A stretch of DNA of 64,000 bases, taken from Anisodus tanguticus. Taxonomy: Eukaryota > Streptophyta > Magnoliopsida > Solanales > Solanaceae. Below, one piece after another: positions 22,751 to 33,154 of the stretch. The stretch spans positions 25,072,501 through 25,136,500 of the forward strand of contig CM067539.1 of the NCBI GenBank assembly GCA_034509755.1, given 5' to 3'. The translations under genes were made by a program, and so were the position numbers. The notes beneath the pieces are model-generated. The model saw nothing but the letters and a program-made list of their open reading frames with translations. It was not told the origin of the DNA and did no database searches. The first letter of the stretch is position 1, and every line of letters starts with the position of its first letter.

Positions 22751-23197
22751 CGTTTACCCACCCCCTCAGTCGGAGCGGGAGGAGGCCTAACGCTAAGACT
22801 GGATCTGAAGTCAAGAAACAACTGTCTTGGGAGGCCTTTCGTGAAAATATTCGCGTATTGATATGAGGAAGGCACGTGCAATACCTTAATATGTCTAAGA
22901 GCAACATTCTCACGAACAAAGTGGATGTCCATCTCAACATGCTTGGTTCGCTGATGCTGAACCGGATTGTGAAACAGGTATATGGCGGATATGTTATCAC
23001 AGTAAACCAGAGACGATTTTCTTAAAGGACATTAAAGCTCCAAGAGAAGGTTTCGGAGCCAACAGATCTCAACAACAACATTAGCAACTCCTCTATACTC
23101 AGCTTCTACACTCGAACGGGATAATGTGGCTTGCCGTTTGGCAGACCAATAGATGAGATTATCACCCAAAAACACACAGTAGCCGGAAGTAGAGCGG
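22740..23197 (-). pseudogene. copia-2 RNase H remnant
   Basis: The minus strand reads STSGYCVFLGDNLIYWSAKR, QATLSRSSVEAEYRGVANV, CWLRNLLLEL (then a stop), CDNISAIYLFHNP, KHVEMDIHFVRENVALRHIK and SSYQYANIFTKGLPRQLF, the whole C-terminal half of copia RNase H. The upstream part is deleted at the junction near 23197. Confidence 0.8.
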
Positions 23198-23369
23198 CTA
23201 GGGTAGTGTGTGATCGGGAACCGACAACGGACGAGAATGTGAATGGATAGAGATCCCCTGTGCTATTGCATCTCGTAAGAGGTGTCCCCGTACGTAGATC
23301 ATGCGGACCGGGTGAGGTGAGAGGAGGCTCCGGAGTCCATATACCAATTTTCGTCGGGATGCTGCATAC

Positions 23370-24537
23370 TCATACTACTGAATGCCTGCTCGAGTCGGTG
23401 GAGATTTGATTAAAGGGTTGCAGTGGGAACTGGGCCTGCTGCGGGAACTGGGCCTGCACGATATGGGCCTGTTGGTGCTGGAGCAGGAGCGGGCGCTGGC
23501 CTGGAGCCTGGCCTAGTAGCCCTTGTTGCTGAAAAGGGAATTGGGTTGGAGGATATGATGAAGTTGTGGCCCAGTTCTGATTTGGGTAACCAGACGCTGG
23601 GCCGGCCCATGCCATGGTGTTGTTGTACTGCTGTGTTTGTTGTCCTCGGCCCTTACCACGGCCCTTGCCGCCTCGCCTACTGCCGCGGCCCTTGCCACCC
23701 CTGCCGCCGTGGGTTTTTCCGCGGTTGGATATTTTCCGGCGGTGGCCTGATGTTGTGCGGGCGGTTCAACTGTTAAAGCCTTCTGGTTATGCTCATCCTG
23801 TTTCGCACGTCTGGTTTCCTCCAATAACAATTGCGAGTGTGCTTTGTTGAAACTTGGTAGAGGGTCAACCTGTTGTATCATCATGGATAGGGTGTCATAT
23901 TCACCCTTGGGGAGTCCCGCAACTAATTGTAACACCATCTTAGTTTCGGACACAGGTGTACCAACATTAGACAGTTGGTCTTCCACAAGTTTTAGCTGCC
24001 TGCAATATTCTGACATATTATAGTAGTTTTCGAGACGGGTGTTGTTGAACTGTTCTTCCAAGTAGACGGCGCGAGTGTTCTTGTTGTCTTGAAAAATTTC
24101 TTCCAAAGTGTCCATAGATCATGGGCAGAGGCACCCGTTTTCATAATTGTGTATAGTAAGTCCTTGGATTTAATGCCATATATCAACTGTTTAACCACGA
24201 CATCGAGGCGACGACATGTGATGTCGTCCATATCAGGAGGACGACGGAAAGAGTCGTCTATATGATCAAGCACATGATATACACATGCATAAATGCGAAA
24301 TAGTTCCACTCATGACCAATAGTGGTCGTTTTCTTGATCAAGAATTATACGGATAAAATTCTTGATATTGGTAATGGCGAGAGCCGGATGAAAAGACGAT
24401 GAGGAGATGGGTTGGATGACGACTGAGTGAGAAGCGGAAGCATCGGAAGAGGTAGGAGTAGCCAAATTCTCCATTGGGGTGGAAATTGGGAAGAGAAAAA
24501 AAATTATTGTTGCCGTCGGCCGAGAGGTAGGGGGCAA
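23370..24537 (-). pseudogene. copia-2 gag
   Basis: Frame 24537-24310 gives the N terminus (NIKNFIRIILDQENDHYWS) ending at a stop. 24309-23992 gives ELFRIYACVYHVLDHIDDSF and KTGASAHDLWT. 24115-23513 gives YLEEQFNNTRLENYYNMSEY, VAGLPKGEYDTLSMMIQ and LLLEETRRAKQDEHNQKA. The C-terminal region is Gly/Arg/Pro/Gln-rich. Frameshifts lie near 24110 and 23520. The plus-strand frames here are shadows. Confidence 0.8.
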
Positions 24538-24565
24538 TGAGGAATTTTTCTATAGTAGGATTTTG

Positions 24566-24578
24566 GCTCTTGATACCA
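24566..24578 (-). other. copia-2 primer binding site
   Basis: The minus strand reads TGGTATCAAGAGC next to the LTR stub ending CTTACA, identical to the copia-1 site. Confidence 0.75.
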
Positions 24579-24602
24579 TGTAAGATGATATTAATCTCCC
24601 TT

Positions 24603-24761
24603 GTGGTGAATTAGCATATGGTTTTCTACATTCTCTGTTAATGAAACCTAATTTGTTTTTCACCATTAGAGATCTCAATATTCCTATTCTCCAAGATCTA
24701 TAACCAGTTCCATTAAAGATATTTGGTACTAGCATCGCACCTGGATTATCAGATGGATGCA
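24603..24761 (-). pseudogene. copia-3 gag, N-terminal fragment (second piece)
   Basis: The minus strand reads HPSDNPGAMLVPNIFNGTGY, RSWRIGILRSLMVKNKLGF and INRECRKPYANSP, a typical copia gag start (Retrotran_gag_3-like). The first 26 codons lie at 41972-41895 (MVVTDNVAQTSDSSST, ending LYMH), separated from this piece by the 17-kb nested insertion. The reading stops being gag at 24603, where copia-2 LTR sequence begins, so the rest of this element is deleted. Confidence 0.75.
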
Positions 24762-25286
24762 TGTCACGACTCGACCCGACGGGCAGCGACTAACCGCCCT
24801 AATGACGTCATTATACTAACCTGTCACACATAATCCAACTAACACTTAATGAATCTGAAATCCAGCAGCATAACACTGCAATAACAACATAAGCCAGGGT
24901 AGGCAAGCCGACAAGGCTGCCTTTACCCAAGAATGTACCTGTATCCTGAGGAGTCACAACTAGCCAATATAACATAACAAGCAAGCCGACAAGGCTGCCA
25001 CCAGATAGTAACGTATATACATGGGAACACCCCAGCACAGAATACAATAACATGACTGACCAAAACAGAGTCATAACCCTTACATACGTACAACCCACAA
25101 CTGTCAATCGACCTCTATAAGAAGGACAACGACATATGACGGGACAGGGCCCCGTCATGCCCCTAAATATACATAAATCAAAATGATAGGGTTCCGTACA
25201 AAAATGGTAAAGCTCTGGGTCAAGGAGCTTTCCAAACATCTGCGCAGGAACCTAAACCAGAGGATCACCAAACTGAGCACTTGTAC

Positions 25287-25348
25287 CTGCGGGCATGAAC
25301 GCAGCCCCCCGAGGAAAGGGGGTCAGTACGAAATAATGTACTGAGTAT
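25287..25348 (-). promoter_or_regulatory. Three-hairpin block in the solo LTR
   Basis: Minus-strand copy of the block present at 29424-29482 and 40922-40978: CAGTAC/GTACTG, a C-tract/G-tract hairpin and CTGCG/CGCAG in series. Confidence 0.6.
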
Positions 25349-25504
25349 GTAAAACATGAAGCTGTAAAAGAGATCATAAGTAGCCAACAGAAAACAGGAG
25401 ATCAGTATAAAAATCAGGATCTAAATCCAACTGTGCCAAAAACAATAAAAGTCAGTTGCCTTATAAAAATGAGAGTCAAGTCAAGAAAACATGAGTGCCT
25501 ATCC

Positions 25505-25510
25505 ATATAC

Positions 25511-25551
<41 letters not shown>
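25505..25551. repeat. (TA)n microsatellite
   Basis: Alternating TA with a few ACATA interruptions, inside the minus-orientation LTR. It is longer than at the matching place in the two plus-strand LTRs. Confidence 0.85.
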
Positions 25552-25552
<1 letters not shown>

Positions 25553-25560
25553 CTGTAACG

Positions 25561-25712
25561 TAACCCGGCCCACTAGTGCGGGACTCGGTGGAATCATATC
25601 ATAACCCGGCCCATGCTGGGACTCGGTGAAGTCATATCGTAACCCGGCCCATGCTGGGACTCGGTAAAGTCATATCGTAACCCGGCCCATGCTGGGACTC
25701 GGTAAAGTCATA
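25561..25712 (-). repeat. Tandem repeat, about 38-bp unit, in the solo LTR
   Basis: Four units of the type AACCCGGCCCATGCTGGGAC followed by TCGGT(G/A)AAGTCATATCGT. The plus-strand LTRs have only two units at the matching site (29160-29236 and 40655-40735), so the array length is polymorphic within the family. Each unit contains the self-complementary GGCCCATGCTGGG-type core. Confidence 0.75.
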
Positions 25713-27289
25713 TCTCATCTATGGATCCATCCTACGTAATCCGGCCCTCTAGTGAGGGTCTCTGTGAAAAATGCAAAGCTGTGCACGAACATAATCCGGC
25801 CCGGGACTCGGTGAGGTGAAGTAGTAACACTTAGCACGAGTAGATATCATGAGTAACCATATGCAAGTAAAAATTATCATTTGACTCTCAATAAAATCAT
25901 TATAATAATGTCATAATAAACTCTTTGCTGAAAAATCATAGGCACTTCTCATAACAATCCTCTTTATGAATTAAATTGTATAAGAATCAAGTACGTCCGC
26001 CGTACTTACATTAAATTATGCCAAAAGAAAGAAGTAAGGGTTTCACATACCTCTTAGACGAACTAATCAACTCAATATTAGAGTACGTCTCGATTTAGAA
26101 CTTCAACCTATAATAATTGTAATACGTTCGTCAATTCTATGATCACTAGCATACTTTATATCGAATAACGACTTCTTATTCTATAAAAATTCGGGCAGCA
26201 CTTCCCCTATTTATACATGTTTCCACAACTTCCAAACGAGGCTAATAACATCAATAACCAAGCACCAATTAAGGGCACAACCAAAACAACAACAAAGGGG
26301 ATTCACACACCCACTTCTCATGTAAATTTAGCCTCTTAATCCGCATTAAAAATAGCCCACAAAATAGTCCATGTTCTAACAACAACGAGGGTAGAATGTG
26401 AAGCCTTTCTACACCCTTATTCCTTTAGGACTTACATTAGCAATTACCACACTTAAACATGCATAATGGTGACTAAATTTTCAGCATTATAACACCATAA
26501 AATAGTCCCTAAAACAGTCCATATACATCACAACATGTCCAACAATTTCATGCAAGTTCTTGGCCACAACATGTCATAATTCCATAACTCTTATCTTAAT
26601 TCCTATAATCCAATTTCGTATTTCAATACTTCCATATAACTAATTCCAACTAAATCTCAATGTTTCCTTTCAATTTCATCATGCAATTAGTGATAACAAT
26701 AATAACAACAATAACCAACGAATCCAACAACACTAAAAATTGTCCCAAATTGGCAACTAGCCCAAAATTGTCACATGCATTGCTTAAATTCTAATTTTTC
26801 CTTAACACAAATTCATTACCTTAATTCTAACAACATGCATTCCAATTATATCATAGAAAGAAGAATTTTATACCTCAAATTTCGTCTAAAACAGTCCACA
26901 ATTTTCTGTCCACTGCTTATCCGAAAATCACCCACTGTTTTGTAATTTTTTTCCTTTTTTTGTTCACTTCTTCAACTCCAATTGACATGCAAGTGTTCTA
27001 CAATGTTAAGCCATCATCCCTACATGTTTTTCTTCCAAAAATTCATCCCAAAAATTCGAAATTTCTGGGCATAATCTCGGCCCAGCAGTGGCTGTTTTGC
27101 CACTGTTTTTGGTGTTGTTTTGCTTCTAATTTTTGGTGAAAAATGTAGTCTAGGAAGAGAAGATAAAAATCTTAAATTTGGCTATGGGGTTGGGGGGGGG
27201 GGGTCTCGGCTAGGGTATGGGGAGGAGAGGAGAGTTTGTGTTAAGTTTGGAATGAAGAAGATGAAAGATGAAGAGGTGAGTGTAGGTAT

Positions 27290-30043
27290 TGTTACACCTC
27301 GTAAGATTAAGACGATAAGTAAGAACGCCATTAAGAAAGCAAGATTCGGATATTGAATATAAGGAACGCTTACATATGTTAATACAGGAAATTAGTGTAG
27401 AAACGGATGCTATCCCAGAATAGTATTGTATAAAAAAATTATGACATTGAGGATACGAGGCTTATGAAATTCTCAGAAATTAAAAGAAGTGGGTTTGAGA
27501 TTTACTAATTGAAGAACTTCGGGGCCAAAGGGTAAAGGAAAAAAAATCAGATTTTTCATATAACCTTACACCAACCTCTTCATCTTCTTCCTACACTTAA
27601 ACAAAAAAACCAAACTCTCCTCTCATTCTCTCCTCCAAACTAATCCAAAAATCACCCTCCACCCATAACCAAAATTAAGGTTGTTATTTTCTCTTCCTAG
27701 ACTATATTTTTCACCAAAAATTAGAAGCAAAACAACATCAAAAATAGTGGCGAAAACAGTGGCAAAACAGCCACTGTTTGGGCCGAAATCTGCCAAAATT
27801 TTCGAATTTTTGGGATAAAATTTTGGAAGAAAAACGTGTAGGAATGATGGCTTAACATTGTAGAACACTTGCATGTCAATTGGAGTTGAAGAAGTGAACA
27901 AAAAGGAGGAGAAAAATTACAAAACAGTGGGAATTTTCGGACAAACAGTGGCAGAAAATTTGCGGACTGTTTTGACGAATTTGAGGTATAAAAATTCTTC
28001 TTTCTATGATATAATTGTTATGAATGTTGTTAGAATTAAGGTAATGAATTTGTGTTAAGGAAGAATTAGAATTTAAGCATTGCATGTGACCATTTTGGGC
28101 TAGTTGCCAATTTGGGACAGATTTTGGTGTTGTTGGATTCGTTGGTTATTGTTGTTATTATTATCACTAATTGCATGATGAAATTGAAAGGAAAGATGGA
28201 GATTTAGTTGGAATTAGTTATATGGATGTATTAAAATCCGAAATTGGATTATAGGAATTAAGATAAGAGTTATGGAATTATGACATGTTGTGGCCAAGAA
28301 CTTGCATGAAATTGTTGGACATGTTGTGATGTATATGGACTATTTTAGGGGCTATTTTGTGGTGTTATAATTCTGAAAATTTAGTCACCATTATGCATGT
28401 TTAAGTGTGGTAATTTCTAAGGTAAGTCCTAAAGGAATAAGGGTGTGGAAAGGCATAGAAAGGCTTCACATTCTACCCTCGTTGTTGTTGAAACATGGGT
28501 TGTTTTGTGGGCTGTTTTTAAGGTGGATTAAGAGGCTAAATGTACATGAGAAGTGGGTGTGTAAATTCCCTTTATTGTTGTCTTGGTTGTGCCCTTAATT
28601 GGTGCTTGTTTATTGATGTTATTAGCCTCGTTTGGAAGTTGTGTAAGGATGTATAAACAAGGGAAGTGCTGCCCGAATTTTTATAAAATAAGAAGTCGTT
28701 ATTCGATATAAAGTATGCTAGCAAACATAGAATTGACGAACGTATTACCATTATTATAGGTTGAAGTTCTAAATCGAGACGTACTCTAATATAGAGTTGA
28801 TTAGTTCGTCTAAGAGGTATGTGAACTATTCCTTTTTTTCTTTGGCATGATTTTTATTTAATGAAGGTACGGCGGATGTACTTGATTCTTATACAGTTTA
28901 ATTCCTAAAGACGATTGTTATGAGAAGTGCCTATGATTTTTCAGCAAAGAGTTTATTATGACATTATTATAATGATTTTATTGAGAGTCAAATGATAAAT
29001 TTTACTTGCATATGGTTACTCATGATATCTACTCGTGCTAAGTGTTACTACTTCACCTCACCGAGTCCCGGGCTGGGTTAGGATTCGTGCACAGCTTTGC
29101 ATTGTTCACCGAGACCCTCACTAGAGGGCGGGGTTACGTAGGATGGATCCATAGATGAGATATGATTTTACCGAGTTCCAGCATGGGCCGGGTTATGACA
29201 TGATTCCACCGAGTCCCGCACTAGTGGGCCGGGTTACGTTATAGGTATATATATATGTATATGGACAGGCACTCATGTTTTCTTGACTTGACTCTCATTT
29301 TTATAAGGCAACTGACTTTTATTGTTTATGGCACGGTTGGATTTGAATCCTGACTTTTATACTGATCTCCTGTTTTTGTTGGCTACTTATGATCTCATAT
29401 GCAGTATTTCATGTTTACATACTCAGTACATTATTTCGTACTGACCCCCCTTTCCTCGGGGGGCCTGCGTTCATGCCCGCAGTACAGGTGCTCAGTTTGG
29501 TGATCCTCCGGTTTAGGCTCCTACTCAGCAGGTTGGGAATCTCCTTTTATCCAGAGCTTTGTCATTTTGGTACCGAACCTCTTTTAGACTTATGTTTGTA
29601 TTTAGGGGCACGACTGGGCCCTGTCCCATCATATGTCGTTGTTCTTCTTATAGTGGTCGGTAGACAGTGGTGGGTTGTACTTATGTAAGGGTTATAACTC
29701 TGTTTTGGTCAGCCATATCATTGTACTCTATGTTGGGGGTGTTTCCATGTATATACGTTAGTATCTGTTGGCAGCCTTGTCGGCTTGCCTGTTATATTAT
29801 CTCTTGGCAGCCTTGTCGGCTTGTCTGTTATATGGTGTTGGCTAGTTGTGACTCCTCAGGAGACAAGTGCATTCGGGGGTAAAGGCAGCCTTGTCGGCTC
29901 GCCTACCCTGGCATATGTTGTTATTGCAGCGTTATGCTGCCGAATTTCAAACTCATTAAGTGTTAGTTGGATTATGTGTGACATGTTAGTGTAATGACGT
30001 CATTAGGGAGGTTAGCCGCGGCCCGTCGGGTCGGGTCGTGACA
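27290..30043 (+). repeat. Chromovirus 5' LTR (2754 bp)
   Basis: It begins TGTTACACCTCGTAAGATTA and ends GGGTCGGGTCGTGACA. Its length matches the 3' LTR within 3 bp; many single-base differences are visible throughout. It contains three copies of GGCAGCCTTGTCGGCTTGCC-like sequence (about 29770, 29806 and 29884) and the hairpin block at 29424-29482. The large LTR size is typical of Tekay elements. Confidence 0.95.
29424..29482 (+). promoter_or_regulatory. Three-hairpin block in chromovirus LTR
   Basis: Three perfect stems in series: CAGTAC (29424-29429) with GTACTG (29438-29443); CCCCCC (29445-29450) with GGGGGG (29458-29463); CTGCG (29465-29469) with CGCAG (29478-29482). The arrangement is kept in the unrelated-length solo LTR at 49265-49324, with compensating changes in the middle stem. 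Function is unknown; RNA processing or 3'-end formation is a guess. Confidence 0.6.
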
Positions 30044-30047
30044 AAAG

Positions 30048-30059
30048 TGGTATCAGAGC
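30048..30059 (+). other. Chromovirus primer binding site
   Basis: TGGTATCAGAGC, 4 bp after the LTR end, complementary to the 3' end of initiator tRNA-Met. Confidence 0.95.
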
Positions 30060-30237
30060 AGTTAGTCCTCGGAATGTCTACAGACCGTGTCTAGTAGAGT
30101 CTTGCGTATGGGTATGTTGTGCACCATACTTATACGCAGGAGACTGCAGGGCATTTATGATTGGTTTCTATTCTTTCATCTCTTAGATCGTGCAATAAAG
30201 CTATGTTATTAGGATAATTCCTTTCTGACGACTTACG

Positions 30238-31620
30238 ATGTTTACAGCTATGCCTCCGAAGAAGGCGACAGCGACCCAGAAGGGCAAGTCTACAGCGGGA
30301 GATACCAGCCAGATTCAGAGAGTTACTAGGTCCCATACCCAGTCTATGCCGGAGACTATGCCCCAGTCGACGAGCTCTATTTCATCGCAACCACTAAAGG
30401 CTCCAGTTCAGGGGGCAACATCACCAGTTTCTGAGGCCCCAGCACCTGAGCCTCCAGTTCTTCAGCCGGGGGCAGAGGACAGAGCCATGAGAGATGCAAT
30501 TCAGCTGCTGACTAGATTGGTGGCAGGGGAGAACCGCAGACAGGGACCAGGAGTCGACCCTAGGTCTGACAGTTTGAGGGTTCGTGATTTCTTGAGTTGT
30601 AACCCTCCAGAGTTTTTCGGGTCTCAGCCCGAAGAGGACCCGCAGGAGTTTATCCGGCAGATGCAACGTACCTTGAGGGTAATCAGGGCTTCAGACACTG
30701 AGTCTGTGGAGTTGGCTTCGTATAGGATGAGGGATATAGCTACAAACTGGTATGAGTCTTGGGAGTTGTCCAGGGGAGAGGATGTTCCTCCAGCTACATG
30801 GGAGGAGTTTACAGAGGCCTTCCTTGGTCACTTCTTGCCTCCAGAGATGAGGAGAGCTAGAGTGGACAGATTCTTACAGTTGAGGCAGAGTGGCAGAACC
30901 ATTCGTGAGCATAGCCTGGAGTTTGATTCATTAGCCAGATATGCACCCACTATTGTAGCAGATATGGCAGATAGGGTGCATCACTTTGTGATGGGGCTGG
31001 ACCATTATCTGATCGATGGTTGTATGGCGGTAGCTCTTCAGCCGGGTATGGATATTGCTCATGTCCAGGCATATGCACAGGGGGTTGAGGACCGACATAG
31101 AGGACGACAGCCAGACAGAGGGTCATGACAGGGACCAGCATAAGAGGGCTAGGTCGGCAGCTTATTCCGGCGAGTCTCGAGGCAGACAGTTCCAGCAGCA
31201 GGTCAGATATTCACCTCAGCCAGCACAGAGTGCTCCTCTACAATCTACGGGCAGGAGGTTCGACCGCCCCGGGTATTCAGGAGCCGGACAGAGCTTCAGG
31301 GCTTCGGGTTCTCAGAGGAACAGGGGCCCTAGTCAGTTGAGACCACCTCATCCTCAGTGCTCTCAGTGTGGTAAGTTTCATATTGGGGAATGTCGTTCGA
31401 CCACATGTGCTTGCTTCTCTTGCGGCCGTCAGGGCCATATGATGAGAGAGTGTCCTAACATAGGTGGTTCAGGTAGGATGGCTCGGCCTACGGGGTCGAG
31501 TGCTGGTTCGTCGTCATCTATAGCTATGCGCCCCACCGGTGGGGTAGTCAGACGCCAGCAGGCCGTGGTAGAGGTCGTGGCAGAGTTTCTAGTTCCGGCG
31601 GTCATTCGAACCGCATATAT
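30238..31620 (+). pseudogene. Chromovirus gag
   Basis: Frame 30238-31128 (an in-frame ATG at 30250 gives MPPKKATATQKGK) contains RVRDFLSCNPPEFFGSQPEE, PQEFIRQMQRTLRVI and NWYESWELSRGEDVPPATWE, then FTEAFLGHFLPPEMRRARVD, the Retrotrans_gag domain. A frameshift near 31090 moves the basic C-terminal part to frame 31055-31708. This part carries the zinc-binding CSQCGKFHIGEC and the CCHC knuckle CFSCGRQGHMMREC. A second shift near 31600 leads into protease. Confidence 0.9.
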
Positions 31621-33146
31621 GCTTTGGCCAATAGACGTGATCAGGAGGCGTCACCAGATGTTGTTACAAGTATACTATCGGTCTTTTTCTGTAATGTATA
31701 TGCTTTGATAGATCCAGGTTCCACCTTGTCCTACATATCCCCTCTTGTTGCTAATAGAATAGGGATAGAATCTGAGCCGATAGAACCATTCGAGGTAGCT
31801 ACACCGGTAGGAGATTCGGTTATAGCTGAGCGTGTGTATAAAAATTGTTCGGTGGTGATATATAGCCGTCATACCTTAGCAGATTTGATAGAGTTGGATA
31901 TGGCCGATTTTGATGTCATTATGGGCATGGATTGGTTGGCTTCTTGTTTTGCCAACGTTGATTGTAGAGAGAAGTTGGTTCGATTTCAGTTCCCAGGCGA
32001 GCCAGTTATAAAATAGAAAGGGAATGCAGCATCGCCGAGGGGTAAGTTTATTTCATACCTCAAGGCAAGGAAGATGGTCAGAAAAGGTTGTATCTATCAT
32101 TTGGTTCGGGTGCATGATACAGAAGCGGAGGTACCGGCTCTTCAGTCAGTTCCAGTAGTTAGTGAGTTTTCGGATGTATTCCCGGACGATCTTCCAGGTC
32201 TCCCTCCAGAGCGGGAGGTAGATTTCAGTATAGATTTATTGCCAGGTACCCAACCTATATCCATTCCTCCTTATAGAATGGCACCTGCAGAGCTGAAGGA
32301 GTTGAAGGAGCAACTGAGAGACTTGTTGGAGAAAGGTTTTATTAGGCCAAGTACATCTCCATGGGGAGCACCAGTGTTATTTGTGAGGAAGAAAGATGGA
32401 TCACTGCGGATGTGTATGGATTATAGGCAGCTGAACAAGGTAACCATCAAGAACAGTACCCCTTCCCGGGATTGATGATTTATTTGACCGGTTGCGGGGT
32501 GCTAAGTGCTTCTCGAAGATAGACTTGTGGTCAGGTTATCATCAGGTGCGGGTAAGGGAGGCAGATATTCCAAAGACAGCATTCAGAACCCGATATGGAC
32601 ATTATGAGTTTAGGGTGATGTCTTTTGGACTGACCAATACTCCAGTAGTGTTTATGGATTTGATGAACCGGGTATTCAGGCCGTTCTTAGACATGTTCGT
32701 CATTGTATTCATTGATGATATCCTGGTTTATTCCCGTTCAGAGCAGGAGCATGCAGACCATTTGAGGACGGTACTTAGGGTCTTCCAGCACCAGCTGTTG
32801 TATGCCAAGTTTTCCAAGTGTGAGTTCTGGTTGACTTCGGTGGCATTCTTGGGGAATATTATCGGGGCTGATGGTATTCGGGTGGATACACAGAAGATTG
32901 AGGCGGTGAAGACTTGGCCCAGACCTACGACACCTACTGAGGTACGTAGTTTTCTGAGGCTAGCAGGGGAATTACAGAAGGTTTGTGGAGAAGTTTGCCT
33001 CAATCTCAGCGCCTTTAACTAGGTTAACCCAGAAGGCAGCTAAGTTTCAGTGGACGGATGCTTGTGAGCACAGTTTCCAGTTGTTGAAGAATAAGTTGAC
33101 TACGGCTCCAGTTCTGACTCTTCCTGAGGGACCGGATGGTTATGTC
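31600..33146 (+). pseudogene. Chromovirus protease and reverse transcriptase
   Basis: Protease lies in frame 31624-32016: ALIDPGSTLSYISPLVA (DPGS, the usual Tekay form of DTGS) and VIMGMDWLASCFANVDC. A stop is at 32014-32016. RT continues in the same frame from 32074 (FSDVFPDDLPGLPPEREVDF, RPSTSPWGAPVLFVRKKDGS, MCMDYRQLNKVTIKN). It shifts at about 32465 to frame 32492-33022 (FSKIDLWSGYHQVRV, FIDDILVYSRSEQEH with the catalytic aspartates), and shifts again near 32985 to KFASISAPLTRLTQKAAKFQ. It ends at 33146 where the hAT element is inserted, inside DGYVIYC. Confidence 0.92.
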
Positions 33147-33154
33147 ATTTATTG
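33147..33154. repeat. hAT target site duplication, left copy
   Basis: ATTTATTG, repeated exactly at 36671-36678. Removing 33155-36678 restores the RNase H reading at the I-Y-C-D-A-S motif, which confirms the insertion site. Confidence 0.97.

Larger units (their letters stand above)
22581..24602 (-). mobile_element. copia-2: internally deleted Ty1/copia element
   Basis: Same family as copia-1. Minus-strand layout is a 24-bp stub of the 5' LTR (24602-24579), the primer site (24578-24566), gag (24537 to about 23370), the start of protease (about 23330), then a jump at about 23197 into RNase H, and a complete 3' LTR (22750-22581). About 3 kb of protease, integrase and RT is missing. The 5' LTR is cut at 24602, where copia-3 gag sequence begins. 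Confidence 0.8.
24762..27289 (-). repeat. Chromovirus LTR in minus orientation, left piece
   Basis: It begins TGTCACGACTCGACCCGACG, the complement of the end of the Tekay-type LTRs at 27290-30043 and 38784-41540, and follows them in reverse to 27289. There it is interrupted by the full-length element (TSD GGTAT). The right piece is 41541-41894, ending TACGAGGTGTAACA. The flanks ATGCA (24757-24761) and ATGCA (41895-41899) show that the two pieces are one LTR insertion with no internal region, that is, a solo LTR of about 2.9 kb. Confidence 0.9.

Noticed and set aside
24811..25239. 142-codon frame, and similar frames at 29389-29994 and 40985-41491
   Set aside because: All are chance frames in the chromovirus LTR, repeated wherever the LTR occurs and not protein-like.
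25556..25830. Possible CRISPR-like array
   Set aside because: Units are contiguous tandem repeats without unique spacers, inside a plant LTR.
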